A stretch of 64,000 bases of DNA from Capitulum mitella (lineage: Eukaryota; Arthropoda; Thecostraca; Pollicipedomorpha; Pollicipedidae). The stretch is taken from the NCBI GenBank assembly GCA_030062745.1, contig CP099844.1, positions 24,552,596 to 24,616,595 on the forward strand, in the 5' to 3' direction. The notes beneath the pieces are model-generated. The model had not been told where the DNA came from and made no database searches. It saw only the letters and a program-made list of their open reading frames with translations. The position numbers and the translations under genes are program-made. Below are positions 1 through 12,280 of the stretch, one piece after another. Every line of letters begins with the position of its first letter. The stretch's first letter is position 1.

Positions 1-278
1 TAGATCGGAGCGCACGAGTCCCTGCCCGGTTGTGACGTCACTGTCAGCCCCACTCGTGAGCACGGCCGACCTGGTGGTGCGGAACCATGTTGGAATGATC
101 AGCGTCCGTTGTACCTGTCCCTGCCCGGCTGTGACGCCACTGTCAGCCCCACTCGTAAGCACGGCCGACCGGTGGTGCGGAACCATGTTGGAATGATCAG
201 CGTCCGTTGTACCTGTCCCTGCCCGGTTGTGACGTCACTGTCAGCCCCACTCGTAAGCACGGCCGACCTGGTGGTGCG
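1..278. repeat. Tandem array of a 98-99 bp unit, 2.8 copies, running off the left edge
   Basis: The block beginning ccctgcccggttgtgacg starts at 20, 119 and 217 (periods 99 and 98). Each copy continues with cactgtcagccccactcgt and acggccgacc. The first two copies share ggaaccatgttggaatgatc, while the third departs at about 278. Copies one and three contain a perfect palindromic TGACGTCA (33-40 and 230-237), changed to tgacgcca in copy two. The array probably extends beyond base 1. Confidence 0.9.
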
Positions 279-760
279 GGCGGAGCCATGGCGAGACGGG
301 CTGGCATCGTAAGCTCGTACGCCGCCCTCCCTGCAGTCAGCACAGGCAGGCACCGGTCCGGTCCAGTCGGCTCAGGTCATCCCGGGTCAAGCGGCCCCCC
401 GTGGTCTGCAGCTGCGCCCAAACGGCACGTCCGACCCCGCCGATTGGCTTCATGTTTTGGGCTTTACTCGGTCGGATTTCAATGATGATTAAGCATGTTC
501 AGCAAAGGCCAGTCCACCAGTGAATTTACTGGGGCCACATCTCGTCCTGATCGCATCATCGCAGCACCGTCATGCCGACATCGCAACTATGCAGCTGTCT
601 GCAAAAACCATGTGCGCCGGAAGTGCATGCAAGCCCTGCTGGTCGGTCAGACAGTAGCGGCGTATCCGGCCACCCTGGTGCGGTGCGTCACAGAGCAGCG
701 TCATCGCCGGCGGACATCATCGACACCGAACAGTGTGCCTGTACAGTATATCCCTGCATA
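279..760. other. Non-coding, no feature recognised
   Basis: Mixed-composition sequence between the left tandem array and the CT microsatellite. Short open frames here have no recognisable protein character. Confidence 0.5.
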
Positions 761-833
761 CTCTCTCCCTCTCCCTCCCTCCCTCCCTCCCTCCCTCTCT
801 CTCTCTCTCTCTCTCTCTTTCCCTCTCTGCCTC

Positions 834-868
<35 letters not shown>
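761..868. repeat. CT/CCCT microsatellite
   Basis: About 108 bases of almost pure pyrimidine: CTCC and CCCT repeats followed by two long (CT)n runs, interrupted by tttccctctctgcctcctct. Open reading frames through it on both strands are artefacts of the repeat. Confidence 0.97.
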
Positions 869-871
<3 letters not shown>

Positions 872-2648
872 CCTAATCTGTGAGGGTGTGTGTACACTAT
901 AACAGGACACTCCTGACGGTCCCTTGTGGCAAAGCGTTCCTGGCGGCACCTTTCGGCTAGTGGTCTTCTGCGAGACATGAGCTGTTTCCCGCAGTAAACA
1001 CCGCCGAACACTGGCCCACTCGGCAAGATCGTTCGGCATATGCGGTTTTGCAGCGAAGTTCTGGTCGTAACGGAAATCCCGCATCTGCGGTATCGAACAG
1101 GAACTAGATGACATTTTTAGCCGGGACTGGCGTGTTGCTTTCAGAAGACCTTGTCGAACATGGATCTTTGCCTTCCGTTTTCTCACGACGAAAGCTTGTA
1201 CGCTACAAATTTAAGATGCATTTTGCACCGCGCAATTAAGCAGCGCTGCCAAAGATCCCAAGGGGATTTCCCTGCACATGGCGGAGAGCTAAATCATGGG
1301 GTAATTTCCAGCTCGTGACAATCAAGCCAGCCGTTAGGAGCATTTGTGGATCATGTTCGTACCTAGAGGGTGATGTCAGATGTGCACTTGCACAATTCAT
1401 TGTTTGTTTTATTTTGGCACCAATGTTTGATGCCTTGTGGCATCCAATCCGTTCCTCCGGTCTTGTTCAAATCTTGTTTTTAAAAATCCATCCTTTTTAC
1501 TCTGTGAGGTCAATTATATCTTTCTGACCGCTTTGGATCTCTGGCATTCGAAGGGAAATCATTTTCTGAGATATCACCTTTAGTCGGAGTCCCTGCCATT
1601 CCTGGATACGAATATGTTGGAGCGTATGCCAGTTAGCTGCTTCAAGGAGTCCTGGAATCGTCCTTGGACTCTGCTTCTTATGCCCAAATGAATGCCCAAT
1701 CACACTGGTTAAATTAATGCACATGCCTTTTGGAACAATGCATGCAATGGTAAGAAAGTAAAGATTCAATGAAAATAAAGGACATTTGCGAATTTCGATA
1801 TTTACTCAGGGTGTCTCCTTGAGGGAAAGGTTCCCCAAGGCTGGTTCCGAACTATGGCATTGCCTGGCGCTGTTGTTCAGGCGCAGTATTAAGACATTGG
1901 TAGTTTTTCCTTTTATTAATACATTGTTAATACGCAACATAAAGCTAACAATATCTTGATGTTCATGGCAAAGGACCACCTGTCATTAGCAAACTTACCG
2001 TGCATGGCAGACATGCACCTGGCGAACACGCTTTTTATCCCATCCCATTGACAGCGTACAAGTGTTCAGTGTCTCTTTTTGTAAGTATAGCCGAACGTAT
2101 TCAATGCGTGCAATGTGCGGTCGCAGAGTGGGACCCTGCCACGAGGGTGCTGCCTGGTGGCTGCGGCACTGCAATGGACCGCCCTTCTCTCCGCCGCCCC
2201 GTTCGGGCTGCCGGAAATTCTGTCATCCTGTCGCGTCGTTCGCCCGGGCCTGCGGCATTCTGCCGCGACCTCTGCAGTGTCGACGCGGAGCGGGTGTCAC
2301 GTGCTCACGGAGCGTAACGGGGTCCGTCACGTCCTTAGCCAAGGTCGAAGCGTAAAAACTCCCGTCTGCCGGCCACTTTTTGCGACGGCCGGCGCGTGGA
2401 GACTTGGCCGGGGCAGCTGCGCAAGAAGACCACACATGGCACGTACGTTTGGACGCTTCTGTGTACGCCGTGAGACCCTGTCCTCAGTCACGTTGAAGGC
2501 TGCGTCCGAGGGACGCTACCTCTTGCGCAGCTCAACCGAGGTGACGAGACAGCGAAAAGCATTGCGCGAAAGTCACGTGAAAACGGCTCCTGGTGCTCAC
2601 GGCCACTGCAGTCATGCCTGACTTCAGAATATTGTGTGAGATAACTTC
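869..2648. other. Non-coding upstream DNA, no feature recognised
   Basis: The stretch goes from mixed to AT-rich (about 1200-2050), then a more GC-rich patch at about 2110-2460. Several overlapping frames are open across the GC-rich patch, but none has a recognisable domain, and no repeat or RNA gene was seen. Confidence 0.45.
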
Positions 2649-2848
2649 AGGAGCGCAGCCAGGGGGGCTTAGGACCCGTCCGCCAGCCCTTGGGGCTAGA
2701 AATTTAATGTTTCTTTACGCACCAAAAATGAAAACAGAAATTTTCAGAGCTCGAAGATAAAGTGATCGAAATCCGAGGAGTTTTCAGTTTTGAGGGTTGG
2801 TTAGGTTTGTTTTGGCCCCCTTCTTGGCGAAATCCTGGCTACGCTCCT
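2649..2848. mobile_element. MITE-like nonautonomous DNA transposon, 200 bp
   Basis: The ends are inverted repeats: AGGAGCGCAGCCAGG on the left, and CCTGGCTACGCTCCT on the right, whose complement is AGGAGCGTAGCCAGG (one mismatch in 15). The interior is AT-rich without coding capacity and contains ataaagtgatcgaaatcc and gttttcagttttgaggg, also found at 12193, 30613 and, more diverged, 60639. No clear target-site duplication was found. The superfamily is not assigned. Confidence 0.65.
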
Positions 2849-5190
2849 AGTTTAGTGTAAGCTTGATAGCAGGCTACAGATACCTGATCATTTGCACCAG
2901 ATATTTGATCGAGGTGAATCAACAACTAGTGGAGCGCGGAGTGCAAAGGGCTAGGGCCGCAGAACGTGGATGATAACTGCAATAAATCACGTCTTCCATG
3001 ATGCTTATTTGTGTAGTGTAGGTTACCTGAACGACTTAACTGACTGCATACGTCGCCGAAAGAATTGCAGACTATGTTGTTTTTTATGCGTCAGTCGAAT
3101 GCCGCGTTTTCAATACGGAGCCGCTCAGACTAGTATTAATTCTAAAAATGTGCTTTGCACTCTGAAGAATCGATCGATGTAAATCCACGGCCTTGGCAAT
3201 CTTGGCAATCCACCGGCAGTTACGTTCGTAAAATCCTCATGATATTCTAACTCTCTAGAACCAGTTTCTTCATAACGGTTCTCTGTTGACCCCATCAATC
3301 ACTGCACAACGATTCATCTTAACGGAAAGGCTCCCAGGGATCCTAATGGTTGAACAAACAGGGTGAGGAATTACTGGGGTTGGGCCAGGGAACGATGCCG
3401 GCTGTAATACTTATCATATTACCAAACCTGCCGGGGAAATCGTACTAACCACATCCACCCAGCCACGAGGTACAAACTTGGATGCAACAAGCCTTTGGAC
3501 GGGAAATGAATACGCGTTTTAATCATCCCCAGGATTCACCATTTGGCCACCTTCGGCAGAACGGAGGGGCGCCCAACCCTCCTGCCATTTCCCATCCTCA
3601 CTTCATAGATCAATGAAATAAAAACGAGCGTGTAGGTTGTTTTTTTCGGCATACAGTGGTAGCCAGTTGCATTCCTTAAATCACATAGCGACGTTGCCGG
3701 TGACATAAGAAAAAGCGATGTTAGCGGATACTGGTTTGCATTAGATCATGTAGGAAATCCTACATTAGATCACATGTAACCTCTAGGGACTTTTTAGAGA
3801 CCAAGAAGGACTTCGGACAAGGAAAAGGAGCTGGCACTGTTTTGACTGTGCACATCAGGCTTCCAATTACTTTATGACCTCTACGCAGTTAATAAGGAGC
3901 AAAAGGGATCAGCAGTTTTAATCCATTGTTTTAACTTTGATCTAGGATTAGTGAACGGGTGTGGACCCAAGTACTGGGTTCACTGACACCATTGGTGACA
4001 CCCATACGCAACAATGAGTACACTAATACCGTAAGACACTTCCATGTTGGCTATACGGTTAAAATAGGAGCCGTATCCTAATTTCTTCATTGATTTCTTG
4101 AAAAAGAGAGATAGGTCAATGGTCTGAAAGGCGTTAACCTGGAACATGCACTAAAAGGGTGTACAGGCAAGATTTTGAACTAATGTACGTAAGGTTTCAG
4201 AGCGATCAAACTGGTCGCTGTAGGCCAGCTTGCGAAACACCACGGAGGAGTTGCACCAAACGCCGTACTGACGAGGATTAATCTTCTTCGGAGGCAATAA
4301 CAGGCTTTCTTGAACCTTTCGCAATTGCAAGAAGGAAAGTCAAAGCTGGATCTGCGAGATCATCTGTCTAAATACCAGCAATGTCCAAGACTCTGCCAGC
4401 ACCTAAATAAAAGAATGAAAGTCACTGCAGGTTTTTGAAGGTCCTACTGTTGCCGAACATTGACGTTTGTGAGAAGCAATGAAAATAATGTAGACTGTGA
4501 AAAAGTGAACACTTATCGCAGCACCAAACGTCCGTGACGTTTGGACAATGAAACTGAATAAAAAGATACTGCTCGAGACGTGATGTTTTTCTGCCCGGAT
4601 AATTTTTATCTTTTGGTATTCATTACACATGCATTTACGATGTTTCCATGCAACATTTTCCTAGATACCTCATTGAAAGTTATCCTGTTCGATATTTTCC
4701 GTTCCATGTTTTGTAAATTTGTCGGGAGCTTCCTTGGCATGTGCCGCAGAGATACTGATTCCCTAAAAAAGGCAACGCATCATTAAGTAGGCATATTTTC
4801 ATGCGGACAGTTATGTGATGGCAAAATTATGGGATCGTCCCATGAACATTTGCTATATCACTTGGCTCAAGTAAATAACAGTTTGACGCAGTCCGTCCTA
4901 AATAATTTTCCCAATTTTCATCTGGCCTTATTTTATGGACACAATTCCCATACAGCTATCAGTCTGGTGGTTACTGTTGTGTGCTTGCCCGTTGCATGTA
5001 TAGTAAAAACATGGCGTATTATTCCTTTAGATTCATGTGCTTAGGTATGCACAAAAAAAGGATTGATAACCTTTCTCGTTGTTTTTTTCCATCGCCATGT
5101 AATCGAAACCGGTCTCTGTTTGTGTCTTCTAAAACATGGGTACTAGACTACGACACACTGTAGCTGACGGACCCCGCAAAAAAGGCGTAC
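2849..5190. other. AT-rich non-coding upstream DNA
   Basis: About 2.3 kb of AT-rich sequence with only short, domain-free open frames. No repeat family, RNA gene or conserved motif was recognised. Confidence 0.5.
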
Positions 5191-5199
5191 GCATCGGCC

Positions 5200-5560
5200 G
5201 ACGAATTCTCCACTCCTTCTCTCCTCTCCTCATCTCTCGATCTCCAATCTACGCCGCTGCGTCGGTGAGCGGCGCGCATGCGCAGTGCGCCGGGTGGGCG
5301 CCGACTGGCGGCACGTCGTTTTCTGCTCTGCTCCACTCCGTGCTGCGCGCTCCGACAGGACGGGGACGGCGGGCTGCGCGCGAACGGCCCGTCCGGACAG
5401 CAGCAGCCCGGCTGACACAGCGCAGACAGGTGGGTGACATGCGCAGCGGCCGGCTGAGATCCAGGTCACCGGGCTGTGGCGGCGTGCCGAACAGGACAGC
5501 TGACAGAGGATGGGAAGGGTGGGGAACGCCGGCGGCGAGCGTGGGCGTTTTGTAACGGAG
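5200..5560. promoter_or_regulatory. CpG-rich candidate promoter with an NRF1-type site and a strong donor
   Basis: An abrupt rise in GC and CpG follows AT-rich DNA. CGCGCATGCGCA (5273-5284) fits the NRF-1 consensus YGCGCAYGCGCR exactly. A pyrimidine-rich strip (ctccttctctcctctcctca) lies just before it. At 5429/5430 CAG precedes gtgggtg, a good 5' splice site. It could be the promoter and first untranslated exon of the Patched-like gene, about 11.7 kb upstream of the ATG. No transcript evidence is available, so this is inference. Confidence 0.3.
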
Positions 5561-5879
5561 AGTTGCATAACGCACGGTGAAATGTGCTCATTTGCGATGA
5601 GGTGGCGCCTGATAGTATGGACTGGTATGTGATGTTTTGAGCCTGCTAGATCGTCCTGAGCTATCGGCTGGTAGATCATCGCGAGGCGTACTGTTTGCGC
5701 CACTCGCATCAATGTGTCGTAAGGAGAGGTGCTGGACATTATTCACTTCCAGAGGGCTGCACGGACTTCTCGCATCTCCAGTCGACCGCACTGGGCCGCG
5801 CTGTTTTCACTCTGCCTCGTCCGCGGGCGAAGTAGGACGGTCTCCGGCGTCTGTTGTCCCAAGTATCCTCAGCACACAG

Positions 5880-7130
5880 GGCCTGGGTCACGGTCCACCG
5901 GTGTTTATCATGGCCCGGTGCGGCGGCGGTGCCGGACAGCTCTAGGACGGCGGACCGGCGGGCGGCGGCCGTCTCGGCTGCCGGCCTCTGCCGGCCGCCA
6001 TCTCGCCGCGGGCTGACCGACCGACCCGCGCCGCCGCCGCCGCCGCCGATCAGTCACGCTCACGTACAGATGTCCGGCGCGCGCGAGTCGATTACGCCGG
6101 TGGGGCAATCCGCAGCCTTGAGCCCGGTCGGGCCAGGTCGTCGCGGCCGGCGGCCGTCGGACCGCGCCGCGGGACAAGCCGTCGGACCGGCTTTCGCTCT
6201 CGGTTCGCGCGGACGGCGGCCTGTCGGCTCTGGTGGCCGGCGCCACCCGGAAGCCGCCGCCGCCGATCTCGCGGCGTGCGCCGCCGGCGCCTCCACCGCG
6301 GAGAAACCGGCCGCCGCGGCTCATCGGGCCGGACCGGGACGAGAACCAGAGACGGCCGCCACCAGAGCCGCCCGGCCGATACCCCCCCCCCCCCTGGGCC
6401 GTTCAGCCGGCGCCGTGGGCGCTGATGGGCCTTTGTGGCGCGGGGTCGGCGGGAGCGGCGCCGGCCGCGGCGAGCAGCGGTGCTCGGCGAAGCTCGGCCG
6501 TGAGATGGGCGGCCGCGCGCGCAGCGCCGCCCCCGGCCGCCGGCGTGCGTTCCTTCACGCATCAGCTGGCGTCGGAGTCGCTCGGCGCGCGGCGGCCGGC
6601 GACGCCGACGCTAAATAGGTCAGTAACACGCCGCCGGACGGGCGGCGGGCGGCCCGGCCCGGCCCGGCCCGGCCCGGCCCAGCCCTGCCCGGCCCGACCG
6701 GAGCCGTCGTTTCAGCGACAGCCGGGGGCGGCACGTGCCTGCGATCGATTGGGCGGACGGCGGGGCTGCGGGAAGGGGGCGGGGGTTGGTGTGGACCGTC
6801 GGTGACCTCGCCCGGCCAGGACCGACCGGGTCCTGTGTAAACCCGGCCGTCGGCCCGAAGTTGGTCAGGGCCTCCAGGTTGGTCGGCGCGCCACGTGCGG
6901 GCCGTGTAGCGGCTCCGGGGGCGGGGCTGTTGCATCACGGTCGCTGTTGGGCCGGCGGCTCCGGTGGCGGCAGGCCCGGAGGGGCGGGCCGGCCGCCGCA
7001 CCCCTGCCGCCCGCTGCGTGAGGCCGGAGGCAGGGGCCGGGACCTCCCTCCCCCCGCCCCGCCCGGTCTGGGCTGGGGCGACCCTGGGTCCTCAGGGGAT
7101 GTGAAGGACGGCTTGCTGCGCTCGATGGAA
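5880..7130. promoter_or_regulatory. Large CpG island, 1.2 kb
   Basis: Dense GC and CpG, with a (GGCCC)n run at 6651-6696 (perfect for 30 bases) and a C homopolymer near 6381-6393. Long overlapping frames in all directions (up to 254 codons) are typical of GC-rich sequence with few stops and show low-complexity Arg/Ala/Pro/Gly composition. It is another candidate promoter region for the downstream gene. Confidence 0.4.
6651..6696. repeat. (GGCCC)n microsatellite
   Basis: Six perfect GGCCC units (6651-6680) are followed by three diverged units. It lies inside the large CpG island. Confidence 0.9.
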
Positions 7131-10100
7131 GCATGGAAGAGCGACGACGGCAAAAACATCACATGTTGGGAGAGTGTGGAAAGAGTTAGGCTTCGTACGG
7201 AGCAGTAAACTGCGGGAGGCAAGATACCGTATGCCTGCGTTTATGTTTTTAATGTGGCTTGTTTAAGTGCGGGAACGAAATGTCGTGATACTGGTATTTC
7301 GTAGGCCGCGCCTTTTCTTTTTAAAATTCGAACATTTCCCTTAACAGAGTAGCGATTTCGAATGATATGAGGACGCTGAGTAGACGCAGAAGATAAAACT
7401 AATTGTTCAATGGCGTGTGTATTTCTACCAACATTAGAAACTTAATAAGTGTAGAGTATTGCTATCGTTCTTTAGTCGTTCCGTTCCGACGCCGCACTTA
7501 GTATTGCTAATTTTTCAGTCTGGGAAGTCCCGCACTTTCTTTCATGATTCGCGTGGTCAGTTCGACTCCAAAGACGCTTCAGCTACATTTTTCTGACACA
7601 CTCACCATGCCTCCACGCAGCATCGTAGTACGGATGAAGGTCAAGGGTCAGCTAAACCTAATTTAGTGCAATTGTTCGCTGTTTTAAGCATTGGGCGGGC
7701 TCGAACGGCAAAATATTCCGTATTTTCGACATCTGTTCCAGATCTTGCTCCCACCATTTAAGGGAACCCTAACTTTGTCTTTGCCGCCATGGCGTCCAGG
7801 TCCCGGCCAATGGCCGCCGGCTGCTCCGGTTCCGGTGGGCGACCGGGGTTCGGGCCGGCAGGCCGGATTGCGTAGCCCGATACAGCAGCCCCCGAGCTTT
7901 GCGTAACGATGCGCCCGGTAGGACGGTGATACGGGCCGGGCCGCCGGGCGCCGGACGGCCGGATCGCGAGCCATCGCACGGTTGCCCAACGGCGCGCTGT
8001 TTGTCAACCCGGTCACGGTGTCGGGTAATGAGCCGAATTCGTCGCCGCGCGCGGCCAATTAACAGGTCGGAATGGCCGTGGTAACAGGCGGCTGGGCAGG
8101 CACGCGGCTGCCGCCTGGCGCGCGCGCTGGGAGGCTGCAGAGTCGGCAGGGCGTGAGGACGGGAACGCTCGTCGGCCCACGGCGCCACGTGCGTCGGCCC
8201 GAGGCACCCCGTCCGGTGGCAGATGGGATCGTCACGGCCGTTCAAATAGTCCCATTTTGATGTCTTCCTCACCGGCATATTTTGTCCTCGATGAATGCAT
8301 GAAATGTTGTCGGGGTGGCTGGATGTCATGTATTTCGGTATTCGGTGTTGGGAATTAACGAATTGCTGTCCTGCGACAACACAGGCAAATTGGTCTAAAC
8401 AATCACCAAGTGGTTGAAATGACCCATTTTACATGTTACTTTCGGCAAGCGAAGGGTCATATACTCCTGCCAAACGACTTTCACTTCTCCATCATCTGAC
8501 GAGCGCGCCCGAAAACACCACTAAACAGCAATAATCATCTTACGAGCCATGCTTCGGAAACCTTTTAACTCGGAAGCGCCTACAAAGTAAGATGTTAAGT
8601 TGCTTTCCCCAATACCAGTGAATGCTGTTGCCCCTCATTCGCACGAAGGATTATCAAAAGTGAACAGTTTCACTGCACAGTGGATGTTTTTCCACCTTTC
8701 TCACCGAATAACGGGAACGAGATGCTTTCGCTGGTTCATCCGCTGTACCATTCAAGTCGTGTCGTAATGTATTGGTCTCTACGCCGGTATATGGAATGTT
8801 GTAACAGGTCTCTTGCTGTCATCAAGCACTTTTCGGCCCGTTGAATCTCTTCCTGTGTTTTCGTTCACGTTATGCCAGAACCTCCTCAGGCTAAGTAAAT
8901 CGTCCAGGGACCTTAGACGACCCTGCGTGTTATCAGGCGATGGCATTGTTATGCTTGCCGCAGATGGAGGCCCTCGGACTGCCCCCAGAGGCCTGGAGCA
9001 CTCCGTCATCCGGGGTCCACGACCCTCGAGAAAGGCCATTCATACCCTCAGCTCAGAGTCACTGGTCCGCTCTGGCCGTGTGTGACGTCACCACGTGCGT
9101 GACGCCATGGAAAAGCCCAGGAAGTGCGCAGTCACTCCGCAGCGCGCGCGTGAGCTATTTTTTGTGCCACTCGAACAGCGTCACGCCCTTTCAGCGGAAG
9201 GTCCGAAGAAAGGACTTCCTAATGATCTCGTTCAAAACTGCTGCCCATGCGAACGATTTGGAGACAGTCGGGTGTCGTGGGAAAGAACAATGTTTTCTTA
9301 TTGTGATGGGCGTCACGCCGTTGCTAGAACAGCGAGACCATCCATCCTTCTCTAAAACAGTTACGCCTTGGATTATATTTGACGTTATTGTCACGCGCAA
9401 CATTTACTAACCGCATGTTCGCAGTGCTCGAAGCATTCCCACCAATAAAGAAACTCGTGAATTGCTGCCACGCGAAGCCATAGTAGTTGCCTCCTTTGTA
9501 GCTGGTACTGCCCCGTGTACCTGACTGGCATCAGAATGAAATTCTGTTCAGCAGCGAATCTGTTCCTTTTCTGCTCTCCGTCCCGCTCCTCTTGGTGCGT
9601 GGCTTTTCCCGCCACTTGTCCCTGTCTTGATCTGCTAGTTTCTTTAGTGCACCCCAATCCCTGTAGAGTTGTCTAACCTAAATTCTCTTTATTTTCACAT
9701 TGCAGTTATGACTTTTTTGTTCAGCAGGCTGTGAATATCTTGTCCCAACTTGTTACAAACAGTAGCGCGATGGCACGCGCTAAATCTTTAATACTGTTTG
9801 AAAAGTGGTAAAGGAAGCATAATTCATACGGTATCGTTATTTCGGTTTACAACACGGTATTTGTGGGAGACTGGTGCCGCATGCAGCGCTCGGCTGGCTT
9901 TGCTTGTTCTCCGGTGTTTGTTTGCGGGCAGAGGTGCGACGCACGGGGAGGAGCACGGTGCCCTCTTTGCACCGCAGTTCTCCAAAACTGCGTGATAAGA
10001 TTCGCATTAGCTGACGAATCTATTGATATAGAGCTTGACAACCAGCAGGTTTGTTCCGTTCAAATGTATGCTTCCATTCACAAATGCCAGGCCATTGGGT

Positions 10101-10190
10101 CTAACCTGACGCCTCAAACAATCCTGGCTATGCCTTTGCTTGAGGGTCAAGTGGATAAAGTCGGGCGGGAGTCCTGACTGCGTCCCTGTC
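7131..10190. other. Non-coding; AT-rich with one GC-rich patch (about 7780-8260)
   Basis: AT-rich DNA to about 7780 is followed by a 480 bp GC-rich CpG patch and then mixed sequence. Frames in the patch lack domain character. A TGACGTCA/CACGTG cluster lies at 9083-9097, entered separately. Nothing else was recognised. Confidence 0.45.
9083..9097. promoter_or_regulatory. CRE palindrome next to an E-box
   Basis: TGACGTCA (9083-9090, full CREB/ATF site) is separated by one base from CACGTG (9092-9097, bHLH E-box), with a further gtgacg just after. The spacing is suggestive of an enhancer or promoter element, but such short motifs also occur by chance. Confidence 0.3.
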
Positions 10191-11899
10191 TGCGAGTCTC
10201 TGTTCAATGCCGCCGCCACCGCCTCCATCGCCGCCGCGCCTCGGGCGCCGCGCGGCCGCCGTACCGTTACGTCAGTGGCGCGCCACCAACGCCGCCGGCG
10301 GCCGCGGCGAGTGGCGGCGCGGCGCGGGCGGACGCGGCCGAGGCCGCCGGACAGGTCGGGTCAGCAGCGCTGCCTGCGGGCCTCACTGGCAGCCGGGCCG
10401 TTCCGGCTTTCAGAGGAACTTCGACGACCGTGTCATGACAGTGGGGTCGATTCGACGTGGCGCGCGCGCGGTGGTGGCTTTAAAACGTGCATTAACCGAC
10501 CAGAATGGGCCTACGGTGACATCGAGAGAGAGAATGTGAAACTGAAACGGTCTGTTACCGCCTGGCTTCATTTTACATTCATTTTATTTGCGTCAGATTG
10601 AGCCAACGGAAAAACGCACCCGAAAACAGACGTCCCGGTCTCACTTGTGTTACTGTTTCAGCTTTTTCTTGTGACGCTACGTTCCATTAATATGTATTTT
10701 TCCAGTTCCAGTTCAGTTACAGTCAGACGTAAATCTCGTCTGACGTGTGAACTGCGATACCATTGTTTGAACTTCTTTTCAACTCATGACGCATGATGCC
10801 TTGGTTCTCCGCCTTTCAGCAGGTCGATTCGTTGCTTGGATGATTCTCTGTAGCTGCACATGCACAGCTCATAGCGTCTCATGACACCACAAGTAATCTC
10901 TGTTTAGTGCGTGCCGCCTATCGGCGCGAGCTAGTGCCAGAGCACGGTAGCTCCTGACAACAGCTGACTGGCCGGTGCCTGTTCCGCCACTGCCGCCTGT
11001 TGCCTAATTCGGAAGTCACGACAACGTGTCCCCACCTCTACCGTAAGTTCTAAAACGCTTTCTCTGGAAATCCGCCCGCACATGCAACTTCTTTCGACGG
11101 CGTTTCTTGGCGGTCGCAAGTCTTGCCGAGGTGCCGCCGCTTGCGGGGTATGTGTGTCAGTTCAAGATGGCTTTTGTTAGCGTTACTTCGTGCGGGTCGT
11201 GAGTACGCGCTGACCAAAGTCCTGCCCTCTCAGCGCTATCTGTGCTTCGTGACGATGTTTGGTGTCATTTTAGATGCTGGTTCTTTTCGGAGGGACACGA
11301 ACATTTGTGGGAAATGAGCGCCCATGATAACGGGGCCTACAAGTCCCGTTACCACGAGGACGCTTATGATGCAGTAAACACAGCGATTGAGAACAGAGCC
11401 GAACTTGAGATGCGGTATGCCAGGTGAATGCAGGAACGGGAGCAGGGGAGAAACGTCACAGAACATTGTATTAGATCACATCAGTCTTATTTCATCCTTC
11501 ATAAAGTGAGATGTGATTTGGACGGTGTCATAACCCGCCATTCGTTTAGTGCGACGACTTTGGGTAGTTATGCAATTCATTATATCCCAAAACGATGGCA
11601 GCTCTGGATTGTTTGGTGCGACATGTGTTCTATGGAGAACAAGAGAACAGAATGCGGGCAGATCAATGAATCTCTTACGTAAGAACAGCGGGCCAGGCGG
11701 GGTCTGTCTTTGCTAAGTACACGAGTTCCAAATTGTCGAGATGTACGCTCCGTTAAATACCTCGGGCGAAAACCCTCCGCTGCATCAGCGGGAGTTGAAA
11801 TATTTCCGCTTACCGTCCTCACGTATATAGCATAACAGCTCCAAAGCGAGCCGTTTGTTTCCCCTGACACAGAAGCCAGGGGTGTCGATTTGTATTCTT
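10191..11899. other. Non-coding; GC-rich patch at about 10200-10480, otherwise unremarkable
   Basis: The GC-rich patch begins with a GCC-rich stretch (ccgccgccaccgcctccatc) and is CpG dense. The remainder is AT-balanced, with only short domain-free frames. Confidence 0.45.
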
Positions 11900-12062
11900 T
11901 TGAGAGGGCCCTGGCCCACCCAATGTTGATTTGGGCCCACCCAATATTTTTTGCCGTTTAGAAAGGGTACTGAGTAATAATAAGGAAAAATAAGGCCGCC
12001 AATTACAAAAAATAGGCAGAACGTAAAGAATAAAGTCTAAAGTGATGTATCTATCTTTCTGT

Positions 12063-12115
<53 letters not shown>

Positions 12116-12280
12116 ATACCTGTATACATGGGGATAAATGTGGATTTTCATTTGATAAATAGTATCAAAAAACCTGTAAATTCCCGTTGGTCAAAATAAA
12201 GTGGGCTAAATCCGTTCAGAAACCCACATTCCGTGGGAGGTTAGGCTGTCGGGCCCTCGGCTCGGCCCATCCAATCATTT
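11900..12280. repeat. Diverged repeat containing a (TA)n microsatellite
   Basis: The segment contains aaaataaagtgggctaaatc at 12193-12212, a close match to the core of the MITE-like copies at 2649 and 30511. It also carries gggccctggcccacccaat near its left edge, echoed as cggcccatccaat on the right. A pure (TA)n run of about 48 bases (12065-12112) sits in the middle. It is probably an old copy of a related element invaded by a microsatellite; its ends are not defined. Confidence 0.45.
12065..12112. repeat. (TA)n microsatellite
   Basis: About 24 perfect TA dinucleotides, an expected site of slippage and cruciform extrusion. Confidence 0.97.

Noticed and set aside
761-868. Ser/Leu/Pro-rich and Arg/Glu-rich frames over the CT repeat
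   Set aside because: Direct translation of a microsatellite.
5854-6618. 254-codon frame in the large CpG island
   Set aside because: Low-complexity Arg/Ala/Pro/Gly product in GC-rich DNA, with comparable frames in other phases and on the other strand. No motif.
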